A DNA stretch of 52,191 nt from an uncultured Pelagibacteraceae bacterium. GTDB taxonomy: Bacteria; Pseudomonadota; Alphaproteobacteria; Pelagibacterales; Pelagibacteraceae. Position numbers and translations under genes: made by a program. The DNA lies in NCBI GenBank assembly GCA_902624515.1, contig CACNYE010000004.1, positions 1-52,191 on the forward strand. The letters run 5' to 3'. The stretch's first letter is position 1; every line of letters begins with the position of its first letter. The notes beneath the pieces are model-generated. The model saw only the letters and a program-made list of their open reading frames with translations. It was not told the origin of the DNA and made no database searches. Below, piece after piece: positions 22,051 through 32,345 of this stretch.

Positions 22051-23379
22051 CTATGCTACTTTTTTTTTTAACCTTTTTAAACTCTTACCGAATAGGGTAT
22101 TTTGGTTACTATTTTTAATTTTTACTTTCACTACATTACCCACATCTTCATCATTACCATCAAATATAACAGAAGTCATGTATTCTGAGCGACCAAAAAA
22201 TTTAGAACTTTCCTTTGTTTTATTTTCTACCAAAACCTCAATTTCTTTATCTTCTAGAGATTTATTCATTAAAATCTGATGATCAAATAATTGCTTTTGC
22301 ACTTTTTCCAATCTTCTTAAAGAAATTTTTTTATCAATAAGATTTAGTTTTGACGAAACTGTTCCGGGTCTTGGACTAAATATAAATGAAAAAGAATTTA
22401 TGAATTTAATATTTTTGATTAAATCAAAAGTTGCTTTAAAATCTTCCTCTTCTTCTCCAGGATAAGCGATTATGAAATCACTTGAAAATTCAATATTTTG
22501 ATTAATCATCTTTAGCTTTTCATAAGTTTTTATAAAATCACTTATCAAATGTTTCCTGTTCATTAATTTTAATATTCTATCAGATCCACTTTGCACTGGT
22601 AGATGAACTAGTGGCATTATTTTTTTTGAAATTTTATAAACATTTATTAAATCCTCTGTCATATCTCTTGGATGAGAGGTGGTATATCTAATTCTTTTGA
22701 TCTCTGGAATTTTTTCAATTTCAAGTATTAAATCTGACAACCTGTAATCATTATTGTTATAAGCATTAACATTTTGACCTAATAATGTAATTTCTCGTAC
22801 ACCATTTTTAGATAAAATTTTTGCCTCATCAATTATCTCTTCAAATGATCGTGAATACTCAGGGCCTCTAGTATATGGAACTACACAAAAATGACAAAAT
22901 TTATCACAACCCTCTTGTATGGTTAAAAATGAGGAAACCTTGTTTGAAGAATTTTTTATTTTATTCAAATAATAAAATTTTGAGACAGTATCAAATTCTG
23001 TTTCATCAAATTTTTCTTGTTTATCTATATGCTCTATAATCTTATCATTTATTTTATGATAGGCTTGTGGCCCAATAACAATATCTATATAAGGCTCCCT
23101 TTTAATCATCTCTTCATTTTCTGCTTGGGCAACACAACCCGTAATTATAATTATTGGTTTTTTTTTAAATCTAAATTTTTTTTTTACTCTACCTATTTCA
23201 TGATAAACTTTTTCTTTAGCTTTATCTCTGATATGGCAAGTATTTAATAGATAACAATTGGCTTTCTCTAGGATATCTGTTTTAGTGTATCCAATTTTCT
23301 TAGTTATATCGAAGATACGATTTGAATCGTATTCATTCATTTGACATCCAAATGTTTTAATAAAGATTTTTTTATTCAT
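22051..23379 (-). CDS. miaB: tRNA-2-methylthio-N6-dimethylallyladenosine synthase MiaB
   Basis: FIKTFGCQMNEYDSNRI, QEGCDKFCHFCVVPYTRGPEYSR, LLGQNVNAY. Confidence 0.96.
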   Translation of the reverse strand: MNKKIFIKTFGCQMNEYDSNRIFDITKKIGYTKTDILEKANCYLLNTCHIRDKAKEKVYHEIGRVKKKFRFKKKPIIIITGCVAQAENEEMIKREPYIDIVIGPQAYHKINDKIIEHIDKQEKFDETEFDTVSKFYYLNKIKNSSNKVSSFLTIQEGCDKFCHFCVVPYTRGPEYSRSFEEIIDEAKILSKNGVREITLLGQNVNAYNNNDYRLSDLILEIEKIPEIKRIRYTTSHPRDMTEDLINVYKISKKIMPLVHLPVQSGSDRILKLMNRKHLISDFIKTYEKLKMINQNIEFSSDFIIAYPGEEEEDFKATFDLIKNIKFINSFSFIFSPRPGTVSSKLNLIDKKISLRRLEKVQKQLFDHQILMNKSLEDKEIEVLVENKTKESSKFFGRSEYMTSVIFDGNDEDVGNVVKVKIKNSNQNTLFGKSLKRLKKKVA

Positions 23380-23809
23380 TTTTTGAGTCTATTTTAACTC
23401 CATATAACTCAAGTTTATGATCTACTAATTTATAACCATATTTTTCTGCAACCTTTTTTTGTAATTTCTCAATCTCATCATCAACAAACTCGATAATTTC
23501 GCCAGTTTTTATATCAATTAAATGATCATGATGACTTTCAACAATTGCTTCGTACCTTGCTTTCCCACCTTTAAAATCGTGTTTAGTTAGAATGCCAGCT
23601 TCCTCAAATAATTTTACAGTTCTATAAACCGTTGCGATACTAATTTTTGGATCAATTTTAGAAACTCTTTTATAAAGTTCATCTACATCTGGATGATCCG
23701 ACTCTCCATACTCAGCTTTTGACTCAGAAATAACTTTTGCTATTATTCTCCTTTGATCGGTAAGTTTAACTCCCTTTGATAAACATTTTTGTTCAATAGT
23801 TTCACTCAT
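23372..23809 (-). CDS. fur: Fur/Mur-type metalloregulator
   Basis: GVKLTDQRRIIAKVI, PKISIATVYRTVKLFEEAGIL, ESHHDHLIDIKTGEIIEF. Confidence 0.88.
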   Translation of the reverse strand: MSETIEQKCLSKGVKLTDQRRIIAKVISESKAEYGESDHPDVDELYKRVSKIDPKISIATVYRTVKLFEEAGILTKHDFKGGKARYEAIVESHHDHLIDIKTGEIIEFVDDEIEKLQKKVAEKYGYKLVDHKLELYGVKIDSKNE

Positions 23810-23817
23810 TTTTAATT

Positions 23818-24204
23818 TTAACTCATATAAATAGGATTAATCAAATTTTTTTTAATTTTATATTTTTGACACAAATTTGGTATATCTTCATATTTAACAT
23901 CATTTTCGTCTTTAAAATCATCAAAACTAAAGCAAAAATAATCAATATTATTGGATAAATTAATAGCTTTTACAATCGAAAGTGAATTCCTAATTCCAGC
24001 AAAACTTCCGGGACCTCTATTTACGTAAATTTGTGAAATTTTTTTAAAATTTAAATTTTTTGACAGTAAAAATTCATTAATAAGCATTACCAATTTTTCA
24101 TAGTTATTTTTACTATTTTCATAAACAATATTATAACTATTATCATTATCAATGATCATAAAAAAAACTTTATCTTTAGCAACATCAATTATTAGCTTAT
24201 TCAT
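23818..24204 (-). CDS. tsaB: TsaB-like tRNA threonylcarbamoyladenosine biosynthesis protein, unusually short
   Basis: ATG at 24204: MNKLIIDVAKDKVFFMI ... NRGPGSFAGIRNSLSIVKAI; ends NPIYMS, resembling the family C-terminus (PxYLR); only about 128 aa. Confidence 0.75.
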   Translation of the reverse strand: MNKLIIDVAKDKVFFMIIDNDNSYNIVYENSKNNYEKLVMLINEFLLSKNLNFKKISQIYVNRGPGSFAGIRNSLSIVKAINLSNNIDYFCFSFDDFKDENDVKYEDIPNLCQKYKIKKNLINPIYMS

Positions 24205-25213
24205 TTTACAATTTATTTTTTTTTCTAATTCTAATTCACAAAACAATAATAGTAAATATTATTCAAATGATAGTGGTGTTTTATCTATTATGTATCATCG
24301 CTTTAATGAAAATAGATATCCATCAACAAATATACGTATGGAAGTCTTTCATGAACAAATGGAAGTTATAAAACAACTAGGTTATGAATTTTATAATCCA
24401 GAATCTTTTTTAAAAGATTTTAATAAACCAAAAACTGAAAAAAAAATCTTAATCACTATAGATGATGGATTTAAGTCATTTTATAATGAAGCTTGGCCAT
24501 ATTTAAAAAAAAATAATATTCCATTTATACTTTTTGTGTCTACTGAACCTGTTGGAAAAAATGGATATATGTCATGGAATGAAATTAAAGAAATAGAAAA
24601 ATCTAAATTAGGTTTTATTGGCCATCACTCACATACTCATGAATATCTAATTGATGTGAGTGAAAAAGAATTCAAAAACGATATAGAAACAGCTTCAAGA
24701 ATTTTTCAAAAAAAGCTTGGATATATACCAAAAATTTTTTCTTATCCTTTTGGAGAATATTCGCTTAGCATGAAAAATTATATTGCTAAAAATTTTGAAT
24801 TAGCATTCGGTCAACATTCTGGAATTATTGATATCAACAAAGACAAATTTGAACTTCCCCGATTTCCGATCAATGAAAAATATGGAGAATTAAAAAGGTT
24901 TAAATCTATAATTAACTATCTACCACTTGAATATAAATCATTGGAGCCTGAAGAAAAAAAGTTAAACAAACGTAATAACCCCCCAAAATTAATTGTAAAA
25001 TTTTTCAATGAACAAAAAAATATAGAAAATATTAACTGTTATTCAAATGATGGTGGTAATTGGAAAAAACCAAATCTAAAATTTATATCAAATACTCTAA
25101 CGATTGATTTTGAAGATCCGTTTTTACCTAGAAGAGGAAGAATAAATTGTTCGTTAAATGATAACGGTAAATGGCGTTGGTTTGGAACACAATTCACAGT
25201 AAAACAAAACTAA
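24152..25213 (+). CDS. Exported polysaccharide deacetylase (NodB-like) with a C-terminal extension
   Basis: Signal peptide; ITIDDGFKSFYNEAWPYLKKNNIPFILFVST, GFIGHHSHTHEYL, PKIFSYPFGEYS. Confidence 0.85.
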   Translation: MIIKKTLSLATSIISLFILQFIFFSNSNSQNNNSKYYSNDSGVLSIMYHRFNENRYPSTNIRMEVFHEQMEVIKQLGYEFYNPESFLKDFNKPKTEKKILITIDDGFKSFYNEAWPYLKKNNIPFILFVSTEPVGKNGYMSWNEIKEIEKSKLGFIGHHSHTHEYLIDVSEKEFKNDIETASRIFQKKLGYIPKIFSYPFGEYSLSMKNYIAKNFELAFGQHSGIIDINKDKFELPRFPINEKYGELKRFKSIINYLPLEYKSLEPEEKKLNKRNNPPKLIVKFFNEQKNIENINCYSNDGGNWKKPNLKFISNTLTIDFEDPFLPRRGRINCSLNDNGKWRWFGTQFTVKQN

Positions 25214-26286
25214 ATTAAGCTCTCTAATTTTATACTAGAGGGTAATAACTTGGCATCATCAAAGTCCTCAAGATTGTTCTGTTTTATAATCTTTTGTAAA
25301 ACCTCGACATATTGATTTCCAGTTTCAGCATATTCATTTAAAAATTTAGAAAGTATAATACTATTTAATGGCAGGCCTTTATCTCTCAATTTTGCTCTTT
25401 CTTTTCTAAATTCTTTATATGATGAGTGTGTATTCAAATTTCTTTGATAAGCTCTAACTGATGCCTGTAACACATTAAATTTCATTACTTTATGACCTTC
25501 ATTTTTATCTGCATCTTTCGGTTTTAAACCTTCGCCTGACCATGTCCATTGTCCAAAAAGAGCATTTCCTTCTTGAGCAAATCTTGAAGTACCCCAACCA
25601 GTTTCTTTTGCGGCTTGAGCTAAAGCCAAAGACACAGGAACTTCATCCATTCTAATTTTAAGAGTTGATAAATCTTTTGAGGGTATACCATACTGTTTAT
25701 ATTTTTTATCTAGCCATTTTTTTTCTAAATCAGTGTTATTACTCTTATTAATTATATTAAATAATCTCTTTCTATCTAACTTTATATTATTATTTTCTTT
25801 CAATATTAATGGTAAAACTATTTGGATAAAAAATTCTTTCCTTTTATTAGTATTTTCTATCATTTTAATTTCATTTGGTAATAATGTTAACGCTACAGGT
25901 TTCACTAGTTTTGTTTTTCTTACATCTTCAAGTTTATAGTCTGTATCTTCAAATAATTGTTTAATAGTTGACGCATTCAATCTAACAGTATCTGTCTCTA
26001 ACTCATTAAGACTGAAAATATCTTTTAATAAATCTTTTTCATTTAATATTTTATCATTGCTTTCTTCACTACTAGAGCCATTATTAAGGGTATATACTAA
26101 AACCTGTTTAGACTTATTTTCAAAGGCATTATCTTTATTGTTTGCGTAATCTATTACTAATGGCATTGAATAAAAAAACAGAATTAGTAACAAAGATGAA
26201 ATAAAAATTCTCGGAATTGATCCAATTTCTTTTTGATCAAAATATTGAATTAATTTAGATTTTTTAATCAAATTTCTTTTATACAT
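25210..26286 (-). CDS. Bax-like glucosaminidase-domain membrane protein
   Basis: N-terminal TM; VPVSLALAQAAKETGWGTSRFAQEGNALFGQWTW, FLNEYAETGNQYVEVLQKII. Confidence 0.82.
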   Translation of the reverse strand: MYKRNLIKKSKLIQYFDQKEIGSIPRIFISSLLLILFFYSMPLVIDYANNKDNAFENKSKQVLVYTLNNGSSSEESNDKILNEKDLLKDIFSLNELETDTVRLNASTIKQLFEDTDYKLEDVRKTKLVKPVALTLLPNEIKMIENTNKRKEFFIQIVLPLILKENNNIKLDRKRLFNIINKSNNTDLEKKWLDKKYKQYGIPSKDLSTLKIRMDEVPVSLALAQAAKETGWGTSRFAQEGNALFGQWTWSGEGLKPKDADKNEGHKVMKFNVLQASVRAYQRNLNTHSSYKEFRKERAKLRDKGLPLNSIILSKFLNEYAETGNQYVEVLQKIIKQNNLEDFDDAKLLPSSIKLESLI

Positions 26287-26289
26287 ATA

Positions 26290-26830
26290 TTAAATTGCCT
26301 CAACTTGTTTAACTTCAGGTATATAATGGCACAAAAGATTTTGAACCCCTTGCTTCAAAGTCATAGTTGAGCTTGGACATCCTGAACAACTGCCCTGTAA
26401 TTGAACCTTAACAATTCCATTTTTAAATTCTTTAAACTTTATATCCCCACCATCTTTAGCAACTGCTGGCCTTATTTTTTCATTTAAAATTTGAACAATC
26501 TTTTTTTTCTATATCTTTTAAGTTTTCTAAATTTTCATTTAAATCTTTATCAATTACAAACTCTTTACCGTTTGAATAGTAATCATTTATTAATGAGATA
26601 ATAATATGCTTTAATTCTTCCCATTCTATATCTTCGTACTTATTTACCGAAACAAAATCTTTTCCTAAAAAGATACTTTCAACACCATTTACAGAAAGTA
26701 AATTTCTAATTAATTCATTGTTACTCTCGTTTTTATCATTTATTTCAAAAGATCCATTATTTGATACGATCTTACCAGGCAAAAATTTTATTGAATTTGG
26801 GTTTGGTGTAGATTCTATTTGAACAAACAT
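26290..26830 (-). CDS. nfuA: NfuA-like Fe-S scaffold, split by an apparent frameshift
   Basis: Nfu N-domain in one frame ([22 protein letters not shown] 26480-26830). After an A8 run (T8 at 26501-26508 on +), an alternative frame gives [69 protein letters not shown], a complete NifU-like C-terminal domain. Confidence 0.9.
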
Positions 26831-26882
26831 ATTTTATTTATAATCATAAATTATAAAATTTAAACTTGATAATTTGAATGTC

Positions 26883-27884
26883 TTAAAAACCTACTATTTC
26901 GTGAATTTTTTTTATTTTAAGAGAGGCTTGTTCATTAGCTTTTTCATATCCCTCAACTAGAATTTCATCTAAAAAACTTTTTTCATTTAACAATTTTTTA
27001 ATTTCATATGAAATTGGTGAAATTTTTTCAACTATTACCTGTGATAATTTTTCTTTAAATTCAGAAAAATTACTTTCTGAAAATTCATTTATTGATTTTT
27101 CGAATGTTAAACCTGTTAAACTAGAATAAATACCAATTAAATTTTTTGCTTCTGGTCTCTTATTAAGTTCCTCTTTTTTTGATGGCATTGGCAATGGATC
27201 AGTTTTTGCTTTTCTAATTTTATTAATTATTTCATCTGAACTATCAGTTAGATTTATTCTACTTAAATCTGATAATTCTGATTTACTCATCTTTTTAGTT
27301 CCATCCTTAAGACTCATAATTCTAGAAAATTCTTTTTGAATTAATGGCTCGGGCACTTTAAAAAAATTTTCTGCTTTGAAATCATTATTAAATTTCTGAG
27401 CAATATCTCTACAAAGTTCTAAATGTTGTTTTTGATCATCTCCTACTGGTACATGTGTTGCATCATATAATAATATATCTGCTGCCATTAAAACTGGATA
27501 AGAATATAATCCAACGCTTACCTTTTCTTTATCTTTACCAGCCTTTTCCTTAAATTGAGTCATTCTACTCAACCAACCAGTTCTTGCGATACAACTTAAA
27601 ATCCAAGCTGCTTCAGAGTGAGCTGTTACACTTGATTGATTGAATATAATACTTTTTTTTGGATCTATCCCGCTGGCTACAAAAGTAGCTACTGTTTCAC
27701 GAATGTTATTTCTTAGTTCCTTGGGATCTTGTTTTACTGTTATTGCATGTAAATCAACGACACAAAATATACAATCATTTTCGTCATTGTTATTTAACTC
27801 TACAAAATTTTTAATTGCACCTAAATAATTACCTAAATGAAGATTACCAGTAGGTTGAACACCTGAAAATATTTTTTTTACCAT
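26883..27884 (-). CDS. trpS: Tryptophanyl-tRNA synthetase
   Basis: [43 protein letters not shown]. Confidence 0.97.
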   Translation of the reverse strand: MVKKIFSGVQPTGNLHLGNYLGAIKNFVELNNNDENDCIFCVVDLHAITVKQDPKELRNNIRETVATFVASGIDPKKSIIFNQSSVTAHSEAAWILSCIARTGWLSRMTQFKEKAGKDKEKVSVGLYSYPVLMAADILLYDATHVPVGDDQKQHLELCRDIAQKFNNDFKAENFFKVPEPLIQKEFSRIMSLKDGTKKMSKSELSDLSRINLTDSSDEIINKIRKAKTDPLPMPSKKEELNKRPEAKNLIGIYSSLTGLTFEKSINEFSESNFSEFKEKLSQVIVEKISPISYEIKKLLNEKSFLDEILVEGYEKANEQASLKIKKIHEIVGF

Positions 27885-27886
27885 AT

Positions 27887-29416
27887 TTAATACTTTAATT
27901 TAAGATCTTTAGAATTAAAAGCTTTGATAAGAAATGAAATCAACAAATATAAAATTAAAGCTAATATTACAACTAAAATTAAGTAAAATAATTTAAATTT
28001 ATAATCATATGTTAATTGATTGCCAAAAAAAGAAATTAGGTAATTAAAAATAAAACCCATTAAAATTGATGCAAAAATGATTTTAAAAAAATTCTTTATA
28101 AATGTTCTGTTAAATGAAAATAATTTTTTATTACTTAAAAAGATATACAAAATTATAGAATTAAACCAAGACGAGATAGATGTTGCTATAGGAATTATTA
28201 TAAATCCAATATCTCTAAAATAATAAAGACTGATAATAATATTTAAAATTACAGAAATTAAAGAAATATAAAAAGGTGTCTTGGTATCATGATTAGCAAA
28301 GAAAAAACTGGAAAAAACTTTTATCAACGCAAATGCAGGTAGGCCGAGAGAGAAATAATAAAGAGCATAAGCTGAATTTTCCACCGAAATCTCATCAAAA
28401 GATCCATAACCAAATAGAGCAGAAATAATCTCATTTGAACCAATCATTAGAGCTATAGTAGCAGGAATACTTAAAAACATACTTAATTCTAAAGCTTTAT
28501 TTTGAATTAAGTGAATTTTATCTAATTTATTCATTTGAACGTATTTTGATAATTGAGGTAAAACTACAACCCCAATAGCAATTCCTGCTATCGCTAAGTT
28601 TATTTGATAAATTCTATCTGCGTAATAAAGATAAGAGACAGCACTAGCCTGGAATGATGCAATTATTGTTCCAACTAGTATATTTATTTGAGTTACTCCT
28701 GATGAAAAAATACTCGGTAAAAGTTTTTTAAAAAAAATTTTAACTGGTTTTGTTATTTGAAAATTAAAATTTAATTTAAATGAATAAAATTTATTTACAA
28801 ATTTAAGTAAAAAAATAATTTGAAGAAAGCCTGCAATTGAAACACCATAAGAAAGATAATATACAATATGGTCATCTAATAATTTCCCAAATAATAATAT
28901 TCCAATTAATATTATATTCAAAATAATTGGTGCTGCTGAAGCTGCTGCAAATTTATTATGTGAATTTAAAATTGCTGCAAAAAAAGATGCTAAACATACA
29001 AACATTAAGAATGGAAATGTAATTCTAGTCAAAGAAATTGCTAATTGTAATTTCTCTGCATCTCCCACAAATCCAGGAGCAATTAAACTCACAAAAATTG
29101 GCATGAAAATCTCTATTATGAATACTAAAAAAAACAGACTTAAAAACAAAAGATTAAAAATTTGATCTGCAAATTTTTTTGATTTTACTTTTCCTTTAGT
29201 GAGCTCAGATGTATAACTAGGAACAAAAGCAGCATTAAATGTTCCCTCAGCGAATAATCTTCTAAAAGTATTCGGAATCCTAAATGCAACAAAAAATGCA
29301 TCAGCAATAAGACCTGTGCCTAGAAATATTGCAATTAAGATGTCTCTTAAATAACCAAGTATTCTGCTGATTATTGTATAAAATCCAAAAGTCCCTGTTG
29401 ACTTAATTAAATTCAT
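27887..29416 (-). CDS. murJ: Lipid II flippase MurJ (MviN)
   Basis: Multi-[52 protein letters not shown]. Confidence 0.95.
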   Translation of the reverse strand: MNLIKSTGTFGFYTIISRILGYLRDILIAIFLGTGLIADAFFVAFRIPNTFRRLFAEGTFNAAFVPSYTSELTKGKVKSKKFADQIFNLLFLSLFFLVFIIEIFMPIFVSLIAPGFVGDAEKLQLAISLTRITFPFLMFVCLASFFAAILNSHNKFAAASAAPIILNIILIGILLFGKLLDDHIVYYLSYGVSIAGFLQIIFLLKFVNKFYSFKLNFNFQITKPVKIFFKKLLPSIFSSGVTQINILVGTIIASFQASAVSYLYYADRIYQINLAIAGIAIGVVVLPQLSKYVQMNKLDKIHLIQNKALELSMFLSIPATIALMIGSNEIISALFGYGSFDEISVENSAYALYYFSLGLPAFALIKVFSSFFFANHDTKTPFYISLISVILNIIISLYYFRDIGFIIIPIATSISSWFNSIILYIFLSNKKLFSFNRTFIKNFFKIIFASILMGFIFNYLISFFGNQLTYDYKFKLFYLILVVILALILYLLISFLIKAFNSKDLKLKY

Positions 29417-29467
29417 AAATCATATTAGTCTTAATTTTACCCCATTTGTAGACCTAATTAATAAAAA

Positions 29468-31750
29468 ATGAAAAAGACAAAAATTGATCATTATACTGAT
29501 AAAGAAGCATTAGAATTTCATAGCTACAAAAAACCTGGCAAGATTGAAATTTCTTCTTCTAAAAATATGACTACAAAGAGAGATCTTGCTTTAGCATATT
29601 CTCCAGGTGTTGCAGCACCTGTGAGAGCGATAAGCAAAAATCCTGAGGCTGCTTTTGATTATACAAGTAAAGGAAATTTAGTTGCGGTTATAAGTAATGG
29701 TTCAGCTATTTTAGGTATGGGAAATTTAGGTGCTTTAGCCTCAAAACCAGTAATGGAAGGAAAAGCAGTTTTATTTAAAAGATTTGCAGATATTGACTCG
29801 ATAGATCTTGAGATAGATTCAGGTGATACAAATGAAATTATTAATAGTATAAAAAATTTTGCTACAAGTTTTGGTGGAATAAATCTTGAAGATATTGCAG
29901 CTCCAGATTGTTTTATTATAGAAGAAAAGCTAAAAGAAACATTAGATATACCAGTTTTTCATGATGACCAACATGGTACTGCTATTATTACGACAGCAGC
30001 ATTAATAAATGCCCTAGATATTAGCAAAAAAAAGATTGATGAAATAAAAATAGTTGTGAATGGTGCAGGTGCCTCCGCAATGGCTTGTACTAATCTATTC
30101 AAAAAAAGTGGAGTTCCTCAAAAGAATATAACTATGGTGGACAGAAAAGGTGTAATTTTTAGAGGTAGAGATAATTTAAATCAATGGAAATCTAGTCATG
30201 CAATCGATACAAAAAATCGAACATTAGATGATGCAATTAAAAATGCAGATGTATTTTTAGGTCTATCCGCAAAAGGTGCTTTAACAAAAGATATGGTAAA
30301 AAAAATGTCAAAGAGTCCAATTATATTTGCTTGTGCAAACCCTGATCCTGAAATCACACCAGAGGAAATTGAAGAAGTAAGAGATGATGCAATTATAGCA
30401 ACTGGCAGATCTGATTATCCTAACCAAGTGAATAATTTAATAGGCTTTCCCTATATTTTTAGGGGTGCATTAGATGTAAGAGCAAAAACAATTAATGAAG
30501 AAATGAAGGTTGCTGCCGCTCATGCAATTGCAAATTTAGCAAAAGAGGATGTACCTGACGAGGTAGTTGCCGCAATGGGTGGGGAAAGACCACACTATGG
30601 AAAAGAATATATAATTCCATCAACTTTTGATCCAAGATTAATTAGTGTAATTCCAGCTGCTGTTGCAAAAGCTGCAATGGAGACGGGTGTTGCAAGAATT
30701 AATATTGAAAACTTTGATGCATATAAAGATCAACTTAAACAAAGATTAGATCCAACTGTAACCATTATGCAAGGTGTAAATAACTACATTAAGAAAAAAC
30801 AAAAAAAAGTAGTTTTTGCTGATGGTGAAGATGAAAATATGCTTAAAGCTGCAATAGCTTTTAAAAATTCAAAACTGGGGATACCAATTTTGATTGGAAA
30901 AGAAGAATTAATTAAAAATCAAATAAAAAAAATTGGTTACAACGAAAACTTCGATATCGAAATTGTAAACTCAAAAGATACTCCTAAAAGAGAAAAATAC
31001 GTAAAATATTTGTTTAAAAAACTTCAAAGAGAAAAGGGGATGTTGGAACGGGATTGTGACAGACTTATAAGAAATGATAGAGTGATTTGGGCATCTTGCA
31101 TGGTTGCTTGCAAAGATGCTGACGCAATGGTTACTGGAAATACAAGAAGATATTCTTCATCCCTTGAAAAAATATCTCAAGTCGTTGATCCAAGACCAGG
31201 AGAAATAATGTTTGGCTTAAACTTAATTGTAAATAGAGGTAAAACTATTTTCATTTGTGATACTTCAGTAATTGAGTATCCAAATGCAGAACAATTAGCT
31301 GAAATGGCAAAATCAGCAGCAAGAGTTGTAAGACTTTTTGGTATTGATCCTAAAATTGCTTTTTTATCTCACTCAACTTTTGGTCAACCTGCAACTGATA
31401 GAACTAAAAGATTAAGTGATGCTGTAGAAATTTTAAAAAAAAGTAATGTTGATTTCAAATTTGATGGGGAAATGCAACCCGATGTAGCTTTGGAAGAAAT
31501 TTACAAAGAGCTTTATCCTTTTTCTGAAATTGTTGGCAATTCAAATGTTCTTATTATGCCAAGTCAACATAGTGCGGCTATTTCATATAAAATGATTAAA
31601 TCAATGAGTAGAGCAAAAGTTATTGGACCGTTATTGATTGGTTTAGGCTTACCTATCGAAATTGCACCTTTAAGAAGTTCTACTTCTGAAATATTAAATC
31701 TAGCTTCTATAGCTGTGTATTCAGCTGATGTTATTGACTATAAAAAATAA
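29468..31750 (+). CDS. maeB: NADP-dependent malic enzyme with C-terminal phosphotransacetylase-like domain
   Basis: LAYSPGVAAPVRAI, FHDDQHGTAIITTAALINAL, VNGAGASAMACTNLF, plus C-terminal PTA-like region. Confidence 0.94.
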   Translation: MKKTKIDHYTDKEALEFHSYKKPGKIEISSSKNMTTKRDLALAYSPGVAAPVRAISKNPEAAFDYTSKGNLVAVISNGSAILGMGNLGALASKPVMEGKAVLFKRFADIDSIDLEIDSGDTNEIINSIKNFATSFGGINLEDIAAPDCFIIEEKLKETLDIPVFHDDQHGTAIITTAALINALDISKKKIDEIKIVVNGAGASAMACTNLFKKSGVPQKNITMVDRKGVIFRGRDNLNQWKSSHAIDTKNRTLDDAIKNADVFLGLSAKGALTKDMVKKMSKSPIIFACANPDPEITPEEIEEVRDDAIIATGRSDYPNQVNNLIGFPYIFRGALDVRAKTINEEMKVAAAHAIANLAKEDVPDEVVAAMGGERPHYGKEYIIPSTFDPRLISVIPAAVAKAAMETGVARINIENFDAYKDQLKQRLDPTVTIMQGVNNYIKKKQKKVVFADGEDENMLKAAIAFKNSKLGIPILIGKEELIKNQIKKIGYNENFDIEIVNSKDTPKREKYVKYLFKKLQREKGMLERDCDRLIRNDRVIWASCMVACKDADAMVTGNTRRYSSSLEKISQVVDPRPGEIMFGLNLIVNRGKTIFICDTSVIEYPNAEQLAEMAKSAARVVRLFGIDPKIAFLSHSTFGQPATDRTKRLSDAVEILKKSNVDFKFDGEMQPDVALEEIYKELYPFSEIVGNSNVLIMPSQHSAAISYKMIKSMSRAKVIGPLLIGLGLPIEIAPLRSSTSEILNLASIAVYSADVIDYKK

Positions 31751-31751
31751 T

Positions 31752-32345
31752 TTAATCTTTTTGAATTCTTAAATTTTCTACTAATAAAATACTTGCTATC
31801 ACATCTTCTACATCTAAGATTTGTTTTGCCTCTTTTATTACTAGATTTTTTTCATCAGATGTAAATGCAATACCATAAATATAAATTTTTTTTTTAAAAG
31901 TATCAATTTGGTAATTTGATGATTTTATATTTTTATTTAAGATAAGTGCAGTTTTTAATTGAGAAGTAATTAGAATATCTTTGGCAGATTGTTTAAAGTT
32001 AAACTCCTCTCTAATTTTTATATCATTTCTTACAGATCTAACACCTTGTGTTTCCCATGCTAATTTTGTTAATTTTAGTTTTTCCTCTGGATTATCAACT
32101 TTACCTTTAAGAAATATTCTTCCATCTAAAACTTTTGATTTGATAGATAAAAGATATTTTTTATCAATTACAATAATTCTTGCACTCAAACTTTTCTGCA
32201 TTATTGAGTCATCGATTTGCGTCCCTATTGATCGTGGATCAGTTGCCACACTTACACCTGTCCCAAAAATTCCTGTTGATGAAACGCCAACACAGCTATT
32301 AAGAATTAAAGTTAAAAGTAATAATATAATTAGATTAATTTTCAT
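31752..32345 (-). CDS. BON-domain lipoprotein
   Basis: Lipobox-like LILNSCVG; two BON-like segments (LSIKSKVLDGRIFLKGKVDNPEEK ... IYIYGIAFTSDEKN). Confidence 0.8.
   Translation of the reverse strand: MKINLIILLLLTLILNSCVGVSSTGIFGTGVSVATDPRSIGTQIDDSIMQKSLSARIIVIDKKYLLSIKSKVLDGRIFLKGKVDNPEEKLKLTKLAWETQGVRSVRNDIKIREEFNFKQSAKDILITSQLKTALILNKNIKSSNYQIDTFKKKIYIYGIAFTSDEKNLVIKEAKQILDVEDVIASILLVENLRIQKD

Noticed and set aside
19799-23190. Long T10-T11 homopolymers in lnt and miaB as frameshift sites
   Set aside because: Both reading frames continue intact through these runs; homopolymers are common here and only the nfuA A8 breaks a frame.
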